NCBI GenBank assembly: GCA_034190875.2
Contig: CM067343.1
Span: 62,548,751-62,612,750 of the forward strand
Reading direction: 5' to 3'
DNA length: 64,000 nt
Source of the DNA: Urechis unicinctus
Taxonomy: Eukaryota; Annelida; Polychaeta; Xenopneusta; Urechidae
Under the pieces are notes generated by a model that was not told the DNA's origin, searched no databases, and saw nothing but the letters and a program-made list of their open reading frames with translations. A program made the position numbers and the translations under genes. Shown here in pieces: positions 46,078 to 58,710 of this stretch (the first letter of the stretch is position 1; each line of letters starts with the position of its first letter).

Positions 46078-47037
46078 CAGGCCTGGAGTTTCGTCATTTT
46101 TAGGGCTAGGCCACTTTGGCCTTCGATAGGTGCAAATTTTGAAGGGCACCAAGGCCAAAGGGAAGGGCACCAAGGCCAAATAGAAACATTTCACGGATTT
46201 GACTGCCGATTTCTGTAGGTCAACTTGTCTCGAACGTTTCAAACGATCCCTTCGTGGCGTTTCGATGTTATTTAGTAAGGACTCAAAAACATGAACGAAT
46301 AGAAGTGACAGGATATGATAAGTATGTATTTTCGTTGACATCAATCTAACGACGCGATGTCCAACGACGACGCGATGTCAAACTTTTACCAATCATATGC
46401 TGTCAGCGTGTCCAATAAACAACAGATGTTCTCACAACCTTGATTGTCAAAAACTCTGGTCTCCGTTAACATTGCACACAGCAGCACCTTCGTTTCCAGG
46501 GATGATCGATCTCGCTCAATGATCTCGCTGCGCCCTTGCAGGTTCGCTCTCCTAGCCCGAAGACCGGATGTCACTATTTAGAATAGTTTGAGAAACTGAG
46601 TAACGACCAGTCTACATTTAGTTCTGGTTAGCAGCTGCTTTTGTTTAATGATGTTACTCCCACTGGAAAAACAATGAGTTCAATGCTATTTACATGTGTG
46701 TTGCGTTTAATTTTCGGAGGGGCTAACATTAAAGAGGTCAATCTGTCAGCGGAAATGAGGATGCGTGGTGAAAGTTGGGTTTTGTGTTGTGTTCAATGCA
46801 GCAGTGGCTGGATGGTGGGGATTTAATGATACGTCCAAGATACTGTCGGCGGCGCGGTCAAGCTGCCGGTAGACGGCCGCGGTGGATCTTGGATGCAAAA
46901 GGTGAAAAAGGGCACTACGGCCATGTGGGGAAAGGGCGAGGCAACCTTGGCCTTAATATTTGGCCATTTTCAAGGGGCATCACGGCCACTTGAATGGCCA
47001 CGATGGCAAACGTGGCCGCCGTGAAATTCCAGGCCTG
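46078..47037. mobile_element. hAT-like non-autonomous element, 960 bp
   Basis: Ends CAGGCCTGGAGTTTC at 46078 and GAAATTCCAGGCCTG at 47037 are inverted repeats with one mismatch. Flanking 8-mers TGTATATA and TATATATA agree at 7 of 8, consistent with hAT target size, though the right one is also microsatellite. Subterminal regions are dense in GGCC words (AAGGCCAAAGGG; GGCCATTTTCAAGGGG). No transposase is recognised inside. Confidence 0.65.
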
Positions 47038-47178
<141 letters not shown>

Positions 47179-47348
47179 CATCGAAAGCCTTTCTAAAGCC
47201 TTTCAGACGTACAATATTTCAAATAAAAAAGTGATAAGATAACAGACTAAGAAATATCACATAATTAGGAAAAAATACAATAAACACTTTGAAGAATATT
47301 GATTTAGAGCATTTAGGCATTGTATAATTTAAGTATGTTTACTCAAGA

Positions 47349-47880
47349 TTACCTAAATGAGCATAGGAAAGTGTGCACGATACTGTCTGCGATTTGTTCT
47401 CCACAAATGGAAATAAGCTCATTTTGTATATCGGGGCTAAGGTACATAGATCTTGGATCTCCGTGTTCTAGATGCTCTTTTGATATGGGATCCTGCTTGA
47501 CCTGAAAGCTCAATAGGGCCTGAAAATTTCCCTTATCGCCTTCATGCCCCCTCAAGGCAATGTTCTGTTTCCCACAGAACACTATCGCTTCTGTTATACT
47601 TACAAGAATCTTTCTGTTCTTTTCAACGACCACATTGTATTGGGATGACATCCTACATAGTATGTCTTTTTTTTCGCCCTTCATTATTGCTAAGAAATGA
47701 TCTGCTGAATCACAGTTAGACAGGTGGGCCTCTGATTTCATGTGGCTCAAAACTACCTTGGATATGTTGCTCCAATCTCTCAATACTGTGGTGACTAATG
47801 TTTTCACACGCGAGCATCAGGGCCAGCAAACAGATGGCATTGGGCGCAGTAGACACCATCAGTGACCACAGAATAGCGTA
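47349..47880 (-). pseudogene. hAT transposase fragment (TTF zinc finger plus DUF4371-like)
   Basis: On the minus strand the N-part reads GVYCAQCHLFAGPD, a TTF-type Cys pair. After a frame change near 47808 the 152-codon frame continues with HMKSEAHLSN, then ILVSITEAIVFCGKQNIALR, GNFQALLSF and YLSPDIQNELISICG. The FCGxQNIALRGH and SPDIQNE words are typical of ZMYM1-like hAT transposases. It stops at 47349 well short of the catalytic and dimerisation regions, so it is a truncated relic. Confidence 0.75.
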
Positions 47881-49340
47881 GCCATGGATATGACACGAAA
47901 TACTTTGGTTAAAGGGTGCGAAACCGTCCATGAGCATACCTAAAATTAAAGGTAATGTTCCTAATCAGGTTTGCTTCAAAATGAGCAATACAAATCGTTT
48001 TCTACAACAACAACAATAATAATAAAATAAGAAGAAGAATAAAATAATAACAATATTAGAGTTGTTGGTTTAAGAGTCCTCGACGCTAACCGTTATGCCA
48101 CAGGAACTTGTGATATGTCATTCGTAACTTTTTACTTATCTCAAGCGATTTATGGCCGAATTTGACTATCAAATTGTATTAAATTTTTATAAATTCTTGC
48201 TCTGAAAATGTCACCAAATTAACAAAAACACATGCTATTATACTATTTATTCATTTGAATTTCCTCTTACAAAATTAATTAGTATTTCAGTTAAGTGTTA
48301 CTTTTCAAATCTACAGTAGCGTGTATGTATTTTTATAAATAATAGTATACCTTGTTGGAAACTTGAAACTTGGAGCCTCATCCCAGTGTTTGGTCAGCAG
48401 GTTGATTTTGAATTCACTATCATACGGGACTGATGTTGCACAAGTTCCATATTATCGAAAAATATCGGGATAAGGTGGGCAAAAGGTTGTCGGAGACGCC
48501 ATTTTTGTTTGTTTAAAATTCGCGCTGTTTAAAACTTGACTTGTCGTAATAAAGACGGGAAGTAACTATGATTGATCATAGTTATAATACGTAAAAGTAA
48601 AGCTAAGTTGTTTACCGTGTTTAAGATTTCATGTTTAAAGTGTGCTTGGAACATTGTAGTATAGGATACTATGTACAGTTACTACCGATATATATGACAT
48701 TTACCCCTTAGGGTTCAAGTTTTACACGGGATTTAGGCCATTTAGAATTTTCATTTTTCAAAATCGAAGTACTCCCGGGAGTATGGGAGTATGCCTGGCT
48801 ACGCGCCTGTTCACAAAAACCCGCCTGCGTTCCCAAACGGTTCTTGGACACCTCCCTAACGGTATGAGAGAGGTTGTGACCTTTGATAATGACTTTTTTA
48901 ATATCCTTTCAAGGTTATGTTGTGATATCTGCAAACTCTTGAGTGGGCGCGTGTGTGTGTGTGTGTGTGTGTGAAATAGTAGTCGTTTGCAGCAACTGAA
49001 AGATCTAGGATATCTTCATAGAATTCAAATAAGGGTCTCATCATTGGTTATTCAGACCAGGTAGCTCGTGACATGGGTCGGTAAAGGCAAGTATATATGT
49101 CAAATGTTGCATCATGTAGTTCAGGAAGTCATATTTCGTAATTCTCGTCACTACCTTTCCCCAACACACACGTGTAATTCTGTCGGATTGTCTAGTTTGT
49201 ACCTAAGAGCTTATAGCTACACAAAGAGGTCTCACCTCGTCTTATAACTATATTTCCTTCGTATATATAGCTATACTCTTGTTATACTTATATTTCTTGG
49301 TTATTCGTATTTCTGCGCGCTCCTTCGTATGCTGGAATAA
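47881..49340. other. Non-coding stretch with simple repeats
   Basis: An (AAT/AAC)n-like run at 48005-48057 and a (GT)n run at 48950-48974 are present. No gene, transposon end or RNA gene was supported. Confidence 0.5.
48950..48974 (+). repeat. (GT)n microsatellite
   Basis: About twelve GT units after GGGCGC. Confidence 0.9.
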
Positions 49341-49793
49341 TGTAGCTGCTTGTAGTTGCTTGAGTGGGGACGCTAGCCAGAGGAAACACACGAGTCCAGG
49401 AGTTGAGTTGTTGTTGGTTTATTCGAGTTGGTTTATTAGCTTTCTCTCGAATCTCGGGTCAGAATCTTGTTCAGATACTTCGTCTCTTCGCTAGGTAGAT
49501 CTCCCTGTCCTTCCGCGAGGCCAGCTATTTTATCGGGGTTCCGGCATTGGATTACGCTCGGAACCACACCCACAGCTGGCCTCCCATTGGTCCAGGTATA
49601 GCCGGTCCCCCTTCACAAAGGTCAACCCCAACTGCTCACATGGGGCGTGGGCTCGAAGGGTCATTGGCCAATGGGAAAAGGTACCAGCCAGGTACCCCGG
49701 GCTAGCGAAACATGTCATGCTGACAATGGAAAAGAGGGGGAGCGTTTCAAAAGTCAAAAGAGCTAGATTAATATCATAACATCCTCCCCAACC
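49341..49793 (-). mobile_element. LTR-retroelement fossil: 3' LTR with polypurine tract
   Basis: Read on the minus strand, GGTTGGGGAGGA (49793-49782) is a polypurine tract directly before TGTTATGATATT, and the unit ends GCAGCTACA at 49341, so it has the TG...CA ends of an LTR. It contains CCAAT-type words, a GATAAAATA promoter-like box and AATAAA signals in sensible order. No internal genes or second LTR are seen, so the element is broken; Gypsy-like origin is a guess. Confidence 0.5.
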
Positions 49794-50183
49794 ATAGTTA
49801 AATTGAACTTCCACTGTTCAATCAATTTTGATTTACCTTTGCATTTCGAAAATAGACTAAGTTAAAGGAAATTTGGAATATGAGTTAAAGGGTAAAGGGA
49901 CAGCACGACATTAGCCCAATATTATTTGATTTTGAATTTAGAATGATTCCAGAGTAGCTTGGACATGCGCCAATATCCATTTATATTGGCACATGTCCAT
50001 AACAAAGATATTTAACATAGATGGATTATTGATGATGAGATTATAATAATTTTACAAAAAGTGTTTCTCTAAATTTGAAAGCTATATATACATGAATTGT
50101 GTAATAGTTATACAATATGGTTATTAACGTTGACATACTGAAATTTAACTTTTAACATTTATCACATTCCACAGTATTACTCC
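49794..50183. other. AT-rich stretch, no gene seen
   Basis: No open frame or repeat of note between the LTR fossil and the exon-like stretch. Confidence 0.5.
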
Positions 50184-50502
50184 GCACTAAAACCCAGGGC
50201 GACTGGCTCTGCGGTGAGTATTACTATGAGTTAAAGGCACCATCTGCAGGTTGCACCTCGACTGGCTCTGCGGTGAGTATTACTATGAGCTAAAGGCACC
50301 ATCAGCTGGTTGCATTACTACAAAATCAACAAAAGCATATGGAATAGTTGATCCGACATCTCGGGTATCAGCGAGTCTTCTGATTGATCGTGGCAACAAA
50401 ATTATTCAGAAAATTACTGCGTACTGGACACAGACGGCTGCTCACACAACCAATGATGTGCCTATGCGAAAGAATGGGGGATGCTTAGCTGCACACCAAT
50501 AG
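50176..50502 (+). pseudogene. Exon-like stretch of unknown gene, broken by duplication
   Basis: After a CCACAG acceptor-like site, the frame reads TQGDWLCGEYYYELKAPSAGC. A 59-bp tandem copy then repeats DWLCGEYYYELKAPSAGC in a shifted frame, after which it runs on as ITTKSTKAYGIVDPTSRVSA to a stop at 50502. With one unit removed the frame would be open throughout, so the duplication is probably recent. Family not recognised; it lies within the duplication unit downstream of the metalloprotease and could be its extra 3' exon or another secreted protein. Confidence 0.4.
50200..50317 (+). repeat. 59-bp tandem duplication
   Basis: CGACTGGCTCTGCGGTGAG... at 50200-50258 recurs at 50259-50317 with three or four differences. 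The length is not a multiple of three. Confidence 0.88.
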
Positions 50503-51038
50503 CAATAGCAAAATACATCGAAACATGATGTTGGCGATTCGACTTATTGACATAAAGCAAAGCCACCACTTATATCGTCACAGTTTACTGGTAATTTGTG
50601 ACCACAGAACTAATATTTCTCCTTTTTGATGAGCTAGTGACTTTTACTTGTGCAGATAAAATTGTTCCTGCTGAATAATACAGGTGACGATAATGTCATG
50701 TTTATTTTGTCGCTTTGAGACATAAAACATGCTAATAACAATATGTTAATGATATATTGATATACAGACACAACTTGTATAGTAATTGTATTCATTATTC
50801 ACTAAGTGGTTTTGGGAAGTAAATAAGTATATGGTGCAGTAAAATGGTTGTAAAATTGTGACTTAAGTAACCTTTGATGGATTCCTCTCCAGTTTTTCAG
50901 TCAGAGAATTCCAAATTTGAGAAATTGCCCGGTCAGACAGTGCGGTGCGTATTTCAATTATATGGTGGTTTTAGAAGGATATTTTGACAAAGGAGGCATA
51001 CTGGATGCATTTTGGTATAGAACTAAGGTTGTATGTGA
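50503..51038. other. Stretch up to the duplication junction, no gene seen
   Basis: Ordinary AT-rich sequence. At 51039 it gives way to sequence matching 23648 onward, which marks the duplication breakpoint. Confidence 0.55.
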
Positions 51039-52191
51039 AGGAAGCGCAGATGCCAGTTGGTTCATAATAGCTACTTAACATTCGGGTCTTTTTACGTAGC
51101 GTCATTATGCAAGTTTGGCATGCCGCGGTACTATTTAAAAAAAACTAAGGTTTTCCTGAAGTCAACCAAATCATTGTCAATCTATCATGGCCCCGGGCAG
51201 CATGATTTCGTAAATAAATTTGATTGCTTATAAATATACATGCAATGGTCATGCAAATTGGTTGAATTGTGGTTGCAAAAATTTAAAATTCATTATAACT
51301 TGGTCAAATATGGGCTGATTCTGAAATTTTCTTAACTTCCTGATACAGTTCGCCAAGCTCGAAAGCACTTAAAAAACCGTAAATGATGGTTATGAAAATT
51401 TTCAATTGTTGTCATGGACAGCGCAATGCGAATGATATAATTGCATAGTATGGATGTAAATGTCACGGGGGAGGGGCTTGCAAGGATCGATATCAAGCAT
51501 TTGCTCTTCATATGGGCATTGCTTAACTTGCATCACAATTGCACCAGAATATGTCAGTAACCTAGCTGGACACCGATATAAATGGATCACGGAGATTATT
51601 TCATGCATTTGTATATCCCCATTGCTAATAAGCGAATCCAAGTAATGCTTTATAGCATATATCTTCCCAGTGCTGAAATATCTCACCTTGCACCATTTCC
51701 AGTGTATTCGAGTCACTTCCTCTTTAGTGACCTAGGTCAACTGAAGAGCTCCGTTTATGTCTTGGTTGATCTGCTTTATTTCATGATCGGTAACTTCAAA
51801 TACCGTTGAAGAAAGCCATTCAAAGTTACTGTACAATAAACCGCTATATTATGTACCTTATTCGCGACGATTGACATCAGCCTGTGTTATACAATATGTC
51901 AGTTTTTTAAACACCAAACATTTCTGAATACCTCTGCTGAGATCAGTTGATTTAATGTTGACATAAACCGAATGATTATAACAGGTAAGATTGCTCCATT
52001 GCATATTTAGTTAAGAATCTGCATTTTCAGTATGTGTGTTTGTGTAAGTTATGTATTTCGGCACGTTAGAACAGTTGAAGGTTCTAAGCAACATTACAGC
52101 GAAATTATATATGGTTTGTTCAACCTACCATACACACTCTGGCCATATGATTGATGAGAGCGGCAGCTAAAACAGTCATTCGTCAGCCCCA

Positions 52192-52214
52192 CCCCCCCCC
52201 CCCCCCCCCCCCCC
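52192..52214. repeat. Poly-C tract
   Basis: A run of 23 C, preceded by CCCCA. Such runs are unreliable in length. Confidence 0.9.
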
Positions 52215-52321
52215 AAACATTAATTATTCAGCGACGGTTCATTCTATGGATGGAAACAACATCATTTTTAACGCAGGTAAAATGCAACACACAGTGCAAC
52301 ATAGCGTGTAATCTACACTCA

Positions 52322-52324
<3 letters not shown>

Positions 52325-52414
<90 letters not shown>
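52325..52414 (+). repeat. (CA)n microsatellite
   Basis: About 45 CA units. Absent from the matching place in copy 1, where the whole segment is shorter. Confidence 0.95.
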
Positions 52415-52417
<3 letters not shown>

Positions 52418-52435
52418 TTTTTTTGTCTAAATTTT

Positions 52436-52704
52436 GTATGTATGTATGCATGTATGCAAGTATGTATGTATGTATGTATGTATGTATGTATGTATGTATG
52501 TATGTATGTATGTATGTATGTATGTATGTATGTATGTATGTATGTATGTATGTATGTATGTATGTATGTATGTATGTATGTATGTATGTATGTATGTATG
52601 TATGTATGTATGTATGTATGTATGTATGTATGTATGTATGTATGTATGTATGTATGTATGTATGCATGCATGCATGCATGTATGTATGTATGTATGTATG
52701 TATG
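52436..52704 (+). repeat. (TATG)n microsatellite
   Basis: About 67 tetramers with a few CATG variants near 52664-52680, ending directly at CGATACAGGTCG, the head of the dispersed repeat family. Copy 1 has about four such units. Confidence 0.97.
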
Positions 52705-52840
52705 CGATACAGGTCGCAATTTTGCAATTTTTGAATTTGTGTTTCTTTTAATGTAAGCAGTTATTATGCGCAGAACCCAGATGATTTGTTTGGACCTTTA
52801 CCTGAAACTTAGGTCAAGGTCATCGAATAAGAGAAAAACT
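52703..52840 (+). repeat. Dispersed CGATACAGGTCG repeat, well-kept copy
   Basis: CGATACAGGTCGCAATTTT, then ATTATGCGCAGAACCCAGAT, and TTAGGTCAAGGTCATCGAA at the tail. The tail word contains TCAAGGTCA, an orphan nuclear-receptor type site (ERR/SF-1 class). Its match in copy 1 is 24851-24980. Confidence 0.65.
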
Positions 52841-52843
52841 AGT

Positions 52844-52851
52844 ATCTCAAT
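52844..52851 (+). other. Empty target site of the 280-bp MITE
   Basis: ATCTCAAT present once between AACTAGT and TAACTCC, where copy 1 has it twice around the MITE. Confidence 0.88.
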
Positions 52852-53159
52852 TAACTCCGTTAATAACGAACGGATTGTTGCAAATTTTACATCATTGTGT
52901 AGCTCATTCTAATTGCAACTTGTTCTTAATTATATATGTGGCCATCGAACCAACAGTTTTCCCAAGCGACTAAGGTCAAAAAATCGTGGTATCTGTCCAA
53001 ATGTCAGCAAAAGTTTCATAAATATTTCGAACGCTTATAAAACCCTCAATACATGTCCGATGGTAATAAAAATTGGTTCACATGTTCTCCGCAACATACT
53101 TAGACGTATGCTTAAATATCATGGATGTCGATGACGTCACTTCCTGTTACAAAAGCATC

Positions 53160-54493
53160 AATTTGTCAAAAAATGACGTTCAATGCTCAATACGACCATG
53201 CTTTGTAGCATGTCGAAAATTTCTGGTAACCAAAATCTCATTACTTTATAATTTAGCAATGAATACACTTATTATCGATTTATCGTAAATAAGTTATCAT
53301 TTTCTAAAAGCTGATACAATTACTAATCTTTCATAATTGACATATGTTATCAAAATTTCACTTAGTCAATTTTCGTCAAATTTACGATTGCTTACAAAAT
53401 AGTAAATATCAGTTCTATAATCATAAAAATCAGCTCAGCTGTTGTCTTCTCATAAAATCAGTTGAAAAAATTGAGGTGCACGAAAATTGGAAACAAATAT
53501 AAAATGGAATTCGCAAGGGATTTAAACACCGGCATCTCGCATGGAAAACAAAAACTATACCGCTCTGCCACGCGTTCATACATAAAAGAATTTAATATTT
53601 TGCCTATGGTTGGTAGGTATACTAGGTGCCAACAACAGGTAAAACCTCGACAATGTTGATAAATCCATAATAAATTGGTCAATTATGGGTCAATACGGAT
53701 TTTTGTTGCTTAACGTTGGTTATCTTCTGAATAAATGTTTATGGTTGATTGACTCACAATCGTCGCCGCTGCTGCATGCTCGCTTTGCGGGAAACCGGTT
53801 TATCATTAATCATCCTTGGCTTATCCCACTAGACATCATAACGATGATAACGTAATGATGATTTGTTACTTATGATTTTTCATTTCCCATGAATCACTTT
53901 GCAATCATAACGATTTTCATGATTCACGTGTGCATATATCTTATATACTTAATAATTTAGTCCATTATTGTACGATCACTTTTTGTAAGTTATCTTGGTC
54001 AGTCGCGTTTGTACGTTAGTATGTATGTGTATAACCTTGGTTAATTTCTGAAACCATGTTTGTTAGCTATAATTTGTCTCGTGATACAGAACGCAATTTT
54101 CAATATATTTTTGTAATTATTTTTTTAAATTGCCAAAGATGCTAAGAACCCAGAGGTTATGATTTGACTTCAATTGTAAACTTAGGTCAAGGTCATCGAA
54201 GGAAATATTGATAAATCCATAGTAACTTGGTCCATTTTGGGCCGTTTTTGAAATTATAAAAACTTGCTGATAGAGTTCGCCAAGTTCCACTTCCCTATCT
54301 TAACAAGAGGGATCCCATGAGATGACGTAAGACATCTGGTAGCATCACGTGCGTAGGCTTTCCCGAAGGCGTCGGAATGATAGTTTTTAATGTTGATTTC
54401 TATTTTCTACAGGATTATGTTTGAAGTAGATACAAGTGTTTTAGACTATTTTGTGTATAAAGTATCACTGATACTTTTTATTTTTTTGTTTTA
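53160..54493. other. Copy 2-only segment, probably deleted from copy 1
   Basis: In copy 1, AAAAGCATCA joins CATTTCCGATGACC directly near 25585. In copy 2 the two halves are 1.3 kb apart, each carrying ATCA at the edge. The segment holds the tail of one dispersed repeat and a further CGATACAG-like copy (54070-54200), so deletion in copy 1 with a 4-base microhomology is the simpler reading. No gene. Confidence 0.6.
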
Positions 54494-57400
54494 TCACATT
54501 TCCGATGACCACTGGTCATTTGTGATAAATAATTACACCTATTTATGGTTTCACTGGAGCTGGGTGCCTTAAGGTCATGACCCCAAGCTACCATTAGACA
54601 AAGGACTACCTTGTGTGCTCTTGTGCAAGCGGACATGGCATCAGCTGGGCCCCGAACGAGGATTCCCTGCGAAGATACTGAACCACGGAATGTGGATAAC
54701 GATACCAGCAGGGTCAACGCTAGTTGCTTCTCGCGAGAAGACAACGAGACTAACAAAATGGCTGCGCCTTTGTCTGACGTAAACAAGACGATTCCGTGGA
54801 TGGACTGTGCTACGACTGGTATCAACAGCCTTTGGGTCTTCTTTCCGTCCCAATATCAGATTTTATTCATACAAATAGGAAACATAGATGACAGCTTTCT
54901 CCAAGGTGACTCCTTCTTTGACTGTGAGCTGAACATTAGGGATACTGTTCTACTTAGGGATAGACTTACTTTACTGTGCACCCAGATAAATCTGTTCTTG
55001 TGCCAAATCCATCTCTGACTTTTCTAGGATTTACTCTAAATTCCATGAAAATAACTGTACAATTGACCCCTGAAAAGTGTGGTTATTAAAAGCAATCATG
55101 CAGGGATAATTTGCAAATGGAGTATATAACTATTAGGAAATTAGCAGAGCTCATTGGGCAAATGGTAGCCAGTGAACCTGAAGGCAAGGATCGATTTCAA
55201 GCAATTCATCTGGGAATCGTTTTATTTGCAACGTAAATGCACCAGAATAGGACATCAATATAGATGACTGATAACTGAAAAAGTGCGCATAATCAATGTT
55301 GTCATATATGGAATGTGAGGTGTATGCTATATTTCTCTCGTCATTGTATTTAATGTCTTGCAGTATCTCACCTCGCACCACATTCCAGTGTATTCAAGTC
55401 ACGTCCTAGTGATCACCCTCAACTGAAGAGGTCCGTTTATGTCTTGGTCGATCAGCTTTATTTCAGGATCGTTAACCACAAATATCCTTGAAGAAAAGCA
55501 TTCAAAATTAGTATGCACTCAACCGCTTTAGCGTACCTTATGGGCGACGCTTGACATTATCCCGTGTTTTACGATGTGTGCTAGTTTTGTCAACATCAAA
55601 CATTCCTGAATATTTCCGCTGAGATCAGCCGATTTAATGTAGACATAAACCACTGCTCCATTACATTTATAGTTAAGAATCTACATTTTTAATATGTGTT
55701 CTTGAGTAAGTTATGTATGTCGGCAGTTTAAGGTTCTGGTCAACATTACAGCGAAAACATTGTTTGTGCAGCCAACCATACTTGCTCTGAATGCTCAGAT
55801 AATAAATATCAAGTCAATTTGCGGAATGTACAATTGAGGCAGGACCTATCCTTCACAGGGCAGGGGGTGGGAGTATTGACGTGGGGTATTGGCATGAAGC
55901 TATAGACTTTTTGATAGATATCTTTGAATAAAGGACCACTTGAAAGTTCTAGTATTCAGTGCACTGCTTATCCGACATAGAGTGGATTTAAGCATACATT
56001 GATTGAGATAGAAGGGTAGCTGACTTCTTAAGAAGTGCCATTGAAATTTATTCATTTAATTTTTTGGGAAAAAATATTGGCGACAATCTGAAGTGCTGTT
56101 AGCAGTGCATCTCAATATAACTATTTATATTTTAGTTTAAGGAATGCTTAGCATATGTACTGAAGAAACTACATGAATATATCCTATCTGATTTTGTCTT
56201 GCGATACAGGGTGCCAAGTTCAACATACTTACCCAAAAACATTTAAAAATAGAAATATTTACTTATTGTCTTTCTCTCGCGGTCCAGATACTAATTTTCA
56301 AGATATTTTCAAAATATGTTTTTAATTGGAAGGTGTTGATGGTGCACAGAATCCAGAGCCTTTGTTTTTCCCTTGACCACAAATCAAGTTCAATGTAATC
56401 AAAGAAATCACCAACATCCTCCTGGCGAATTGTTTGATCGGGATAAGTGGTGCATGTTATGGAAGCGTAATTCAATCGCAATTTTTGTTAAAAATATGTG
56501 TTGCTGTTAATAATTGAAAGTTTTACCCCTTGTTCCAATCAATAATGCATAATAACTTCGTCAATTATTAGCCGATTTATTTTTAACTTCCTGACACAAT
56601 TTGCCAAGTTCCCTCATGTACCCATGGGTCTCATAAATTGAACATTGGTCAGCTTGTTCTGTGATAGAGATCGCTATTCTATACATATTTTCGAATTCGT
56701 TTTAAGAATGGAAGATTGTATTCATGCGCAGAACCGAGAGGATTTGTTTTTACCTTGACCTTAAACTAAGGTCACGGTAATCGAAATTGAGAATATCTTA
56801 ATTCCTGAATATCGCCATGGAAAATGGTCCCGTCGTTATACAATTTACACCATTTTGTAGTTAAATTCAATTGACAATTATCTCTAAATATATGTATGTA
56901 ATCCGCTCAGTATAGTCGCATATGAAGAATGGTTTACGGTTTAGCTATTGTTGTTTGTTTGGGGGGTTTTGTTTTGATAAACAAAAAACTGACCGTAAAC
57001 TATCAAGCGCATACAAAATTAAAAATAATGGTCCAATGGTCATAAAACTTGAGTCGATTGTTGTCGTTGACAGCGCAAATCGAATCCTTAATTTGCATAG
57101 TATTGATGTAAATACCATGTAGGGCGGCAAGTATCGATGTCAATCACTTGCTCTTCATGTGGGTATCGTTTAACATGCAACACAAATGCACCAGAATAGG
57201 ACATCGATGTAGAGGCTTGATGGGTTGCGGTGATTATTTCATGCATTTGTGTATCCCCATAGATCAGTTTGCCAATAAGTGAATCCAGGGAAAGCATTGG
57301 CTTAATGGCGCTTAAGGCTCACGATTGTATTATTCAAAGGAACTCATCTGTGAATGAATGTATTTCTATGACTATACCACACAGAGAGTGTACTTTTAGA

Positions 57401-58339
57401 GTGTATGCCAGAGAGCTACAAAGCTAATGAGGTAGTAAATGAAATAATATAATAAATACTTCCATGTTAGCATATATACCAGCTAGGACTGATAACTGAT
57501 AAAGAATACACCTAATTAATGTTGTCATATATTGAATGTGAGGTGTGTTCTATATAATCCTCGTCACTGTCTTATAGTATATATCCGTCCCAACTCGTAC
57601 ACATTCCAGTGCATTCGGGTCACGTTCTCTTAAGTGATCACCCTCAACTGAAGAGTTCCATTTATGTCTTGGAAGTTCAGCTTTACTTTAGAATCCACGA
57701 ATATCGTTGAAGAAAACAATTCAAAGTTAGTATGCACTAAACTGCGAAGTTGCGTATTTTATGGGCGACGCTTGATATCAACCTGTGTGTCAAACATTTG
57801 TGAATAGCTCTACTGAGATCAAATGATTTCATGTAGACATGTACCGAATGATTATGATAGGGATCACTGCTCCATTCCATATATAATTGAGTTTTTGAAT
57901 AAATAATGTATGTCGGCTCGTTAGAGCAGTTGAAGGTTCGTATCAACATTACAGTGACAAAATATATTGATTGTGCAGCCTACCATACTCGCTCTAGTCA
58001 TATAATAGATGCAAGTGGCCGCTAATACAGTTATTAATTCCCCTCACAAGTATATATTATTCAGCAACGGTTCATTCAATTGATGGAAACAACATCAACT
58101 TTATCGCAGGTAAATTGCAATATGCAGTGCTGTAATATAGCGTGTAATCTATACTCACTACAACACACACATCACCTGTCATCTATACTCACTGTAGCCC
58201 AGATGGCATATCCTCTACACCAAAAATTAGTCAAACAACCTATCATCGAATGCTCAGATAATAAATATCAAACCAATTTGCGAAAAATACTAAAATATCG
58301 AGCCACCACTTATCATACACATGGTCAGGGAATGGGAGT

Positions 58340-58710
58340 TTTGGTGTTGCTTAACAACTGTACCGAGTTAAACAACTGAACCCAGTTTCTCCAGTGTGAA
58401 AACTGTATCCAAGGTAAATACAGTATCAGGTGTGCCAATTGCACCCACTTCAGCAACTTTTCACAATGTAACAACATTACTAAGGGTGAATGACTGTACC
58501 CATGTAGTGAACTGCATCCCATTTAATAACTTCTACAAGAGGTACAACTGCACAGAGTATAGAAGTTGTACCCAACACCCGGTGTGACAGCTGTGTCGGT
58601 GGTAACAATTGCACTCAGCATAACAATTCAGAGTTACAAATGTATACAGTGAAACAACTGTTGCCTGTGTAACAAATGTACTCAGGATAACAACTGTTCA
58701 TTTCTATTTA
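58340..58710 (+). repeat. Degenerate minisatellite, copy 2
   Basis: Counterpart of 29560-29935 in the second duplication copy, with the same unit order and few differences. The array was thus already worn before the duplication. Confidence 0.55.

Noticed and set aside
48061-48110. tRNA-like wording (AGTCCTCGACGCTAACCGTTATGCC)
   Set aside because: No cloverleaf or B-box with proper arms could be built; at most a trace of a tRNA-derived SINE.
52239-52751. Long frames made of MYVC/IHTY or cysteine-valine repeats
   Set aside because: Pure translations of (TATG)n and (CA)n microsatellites on both strands.
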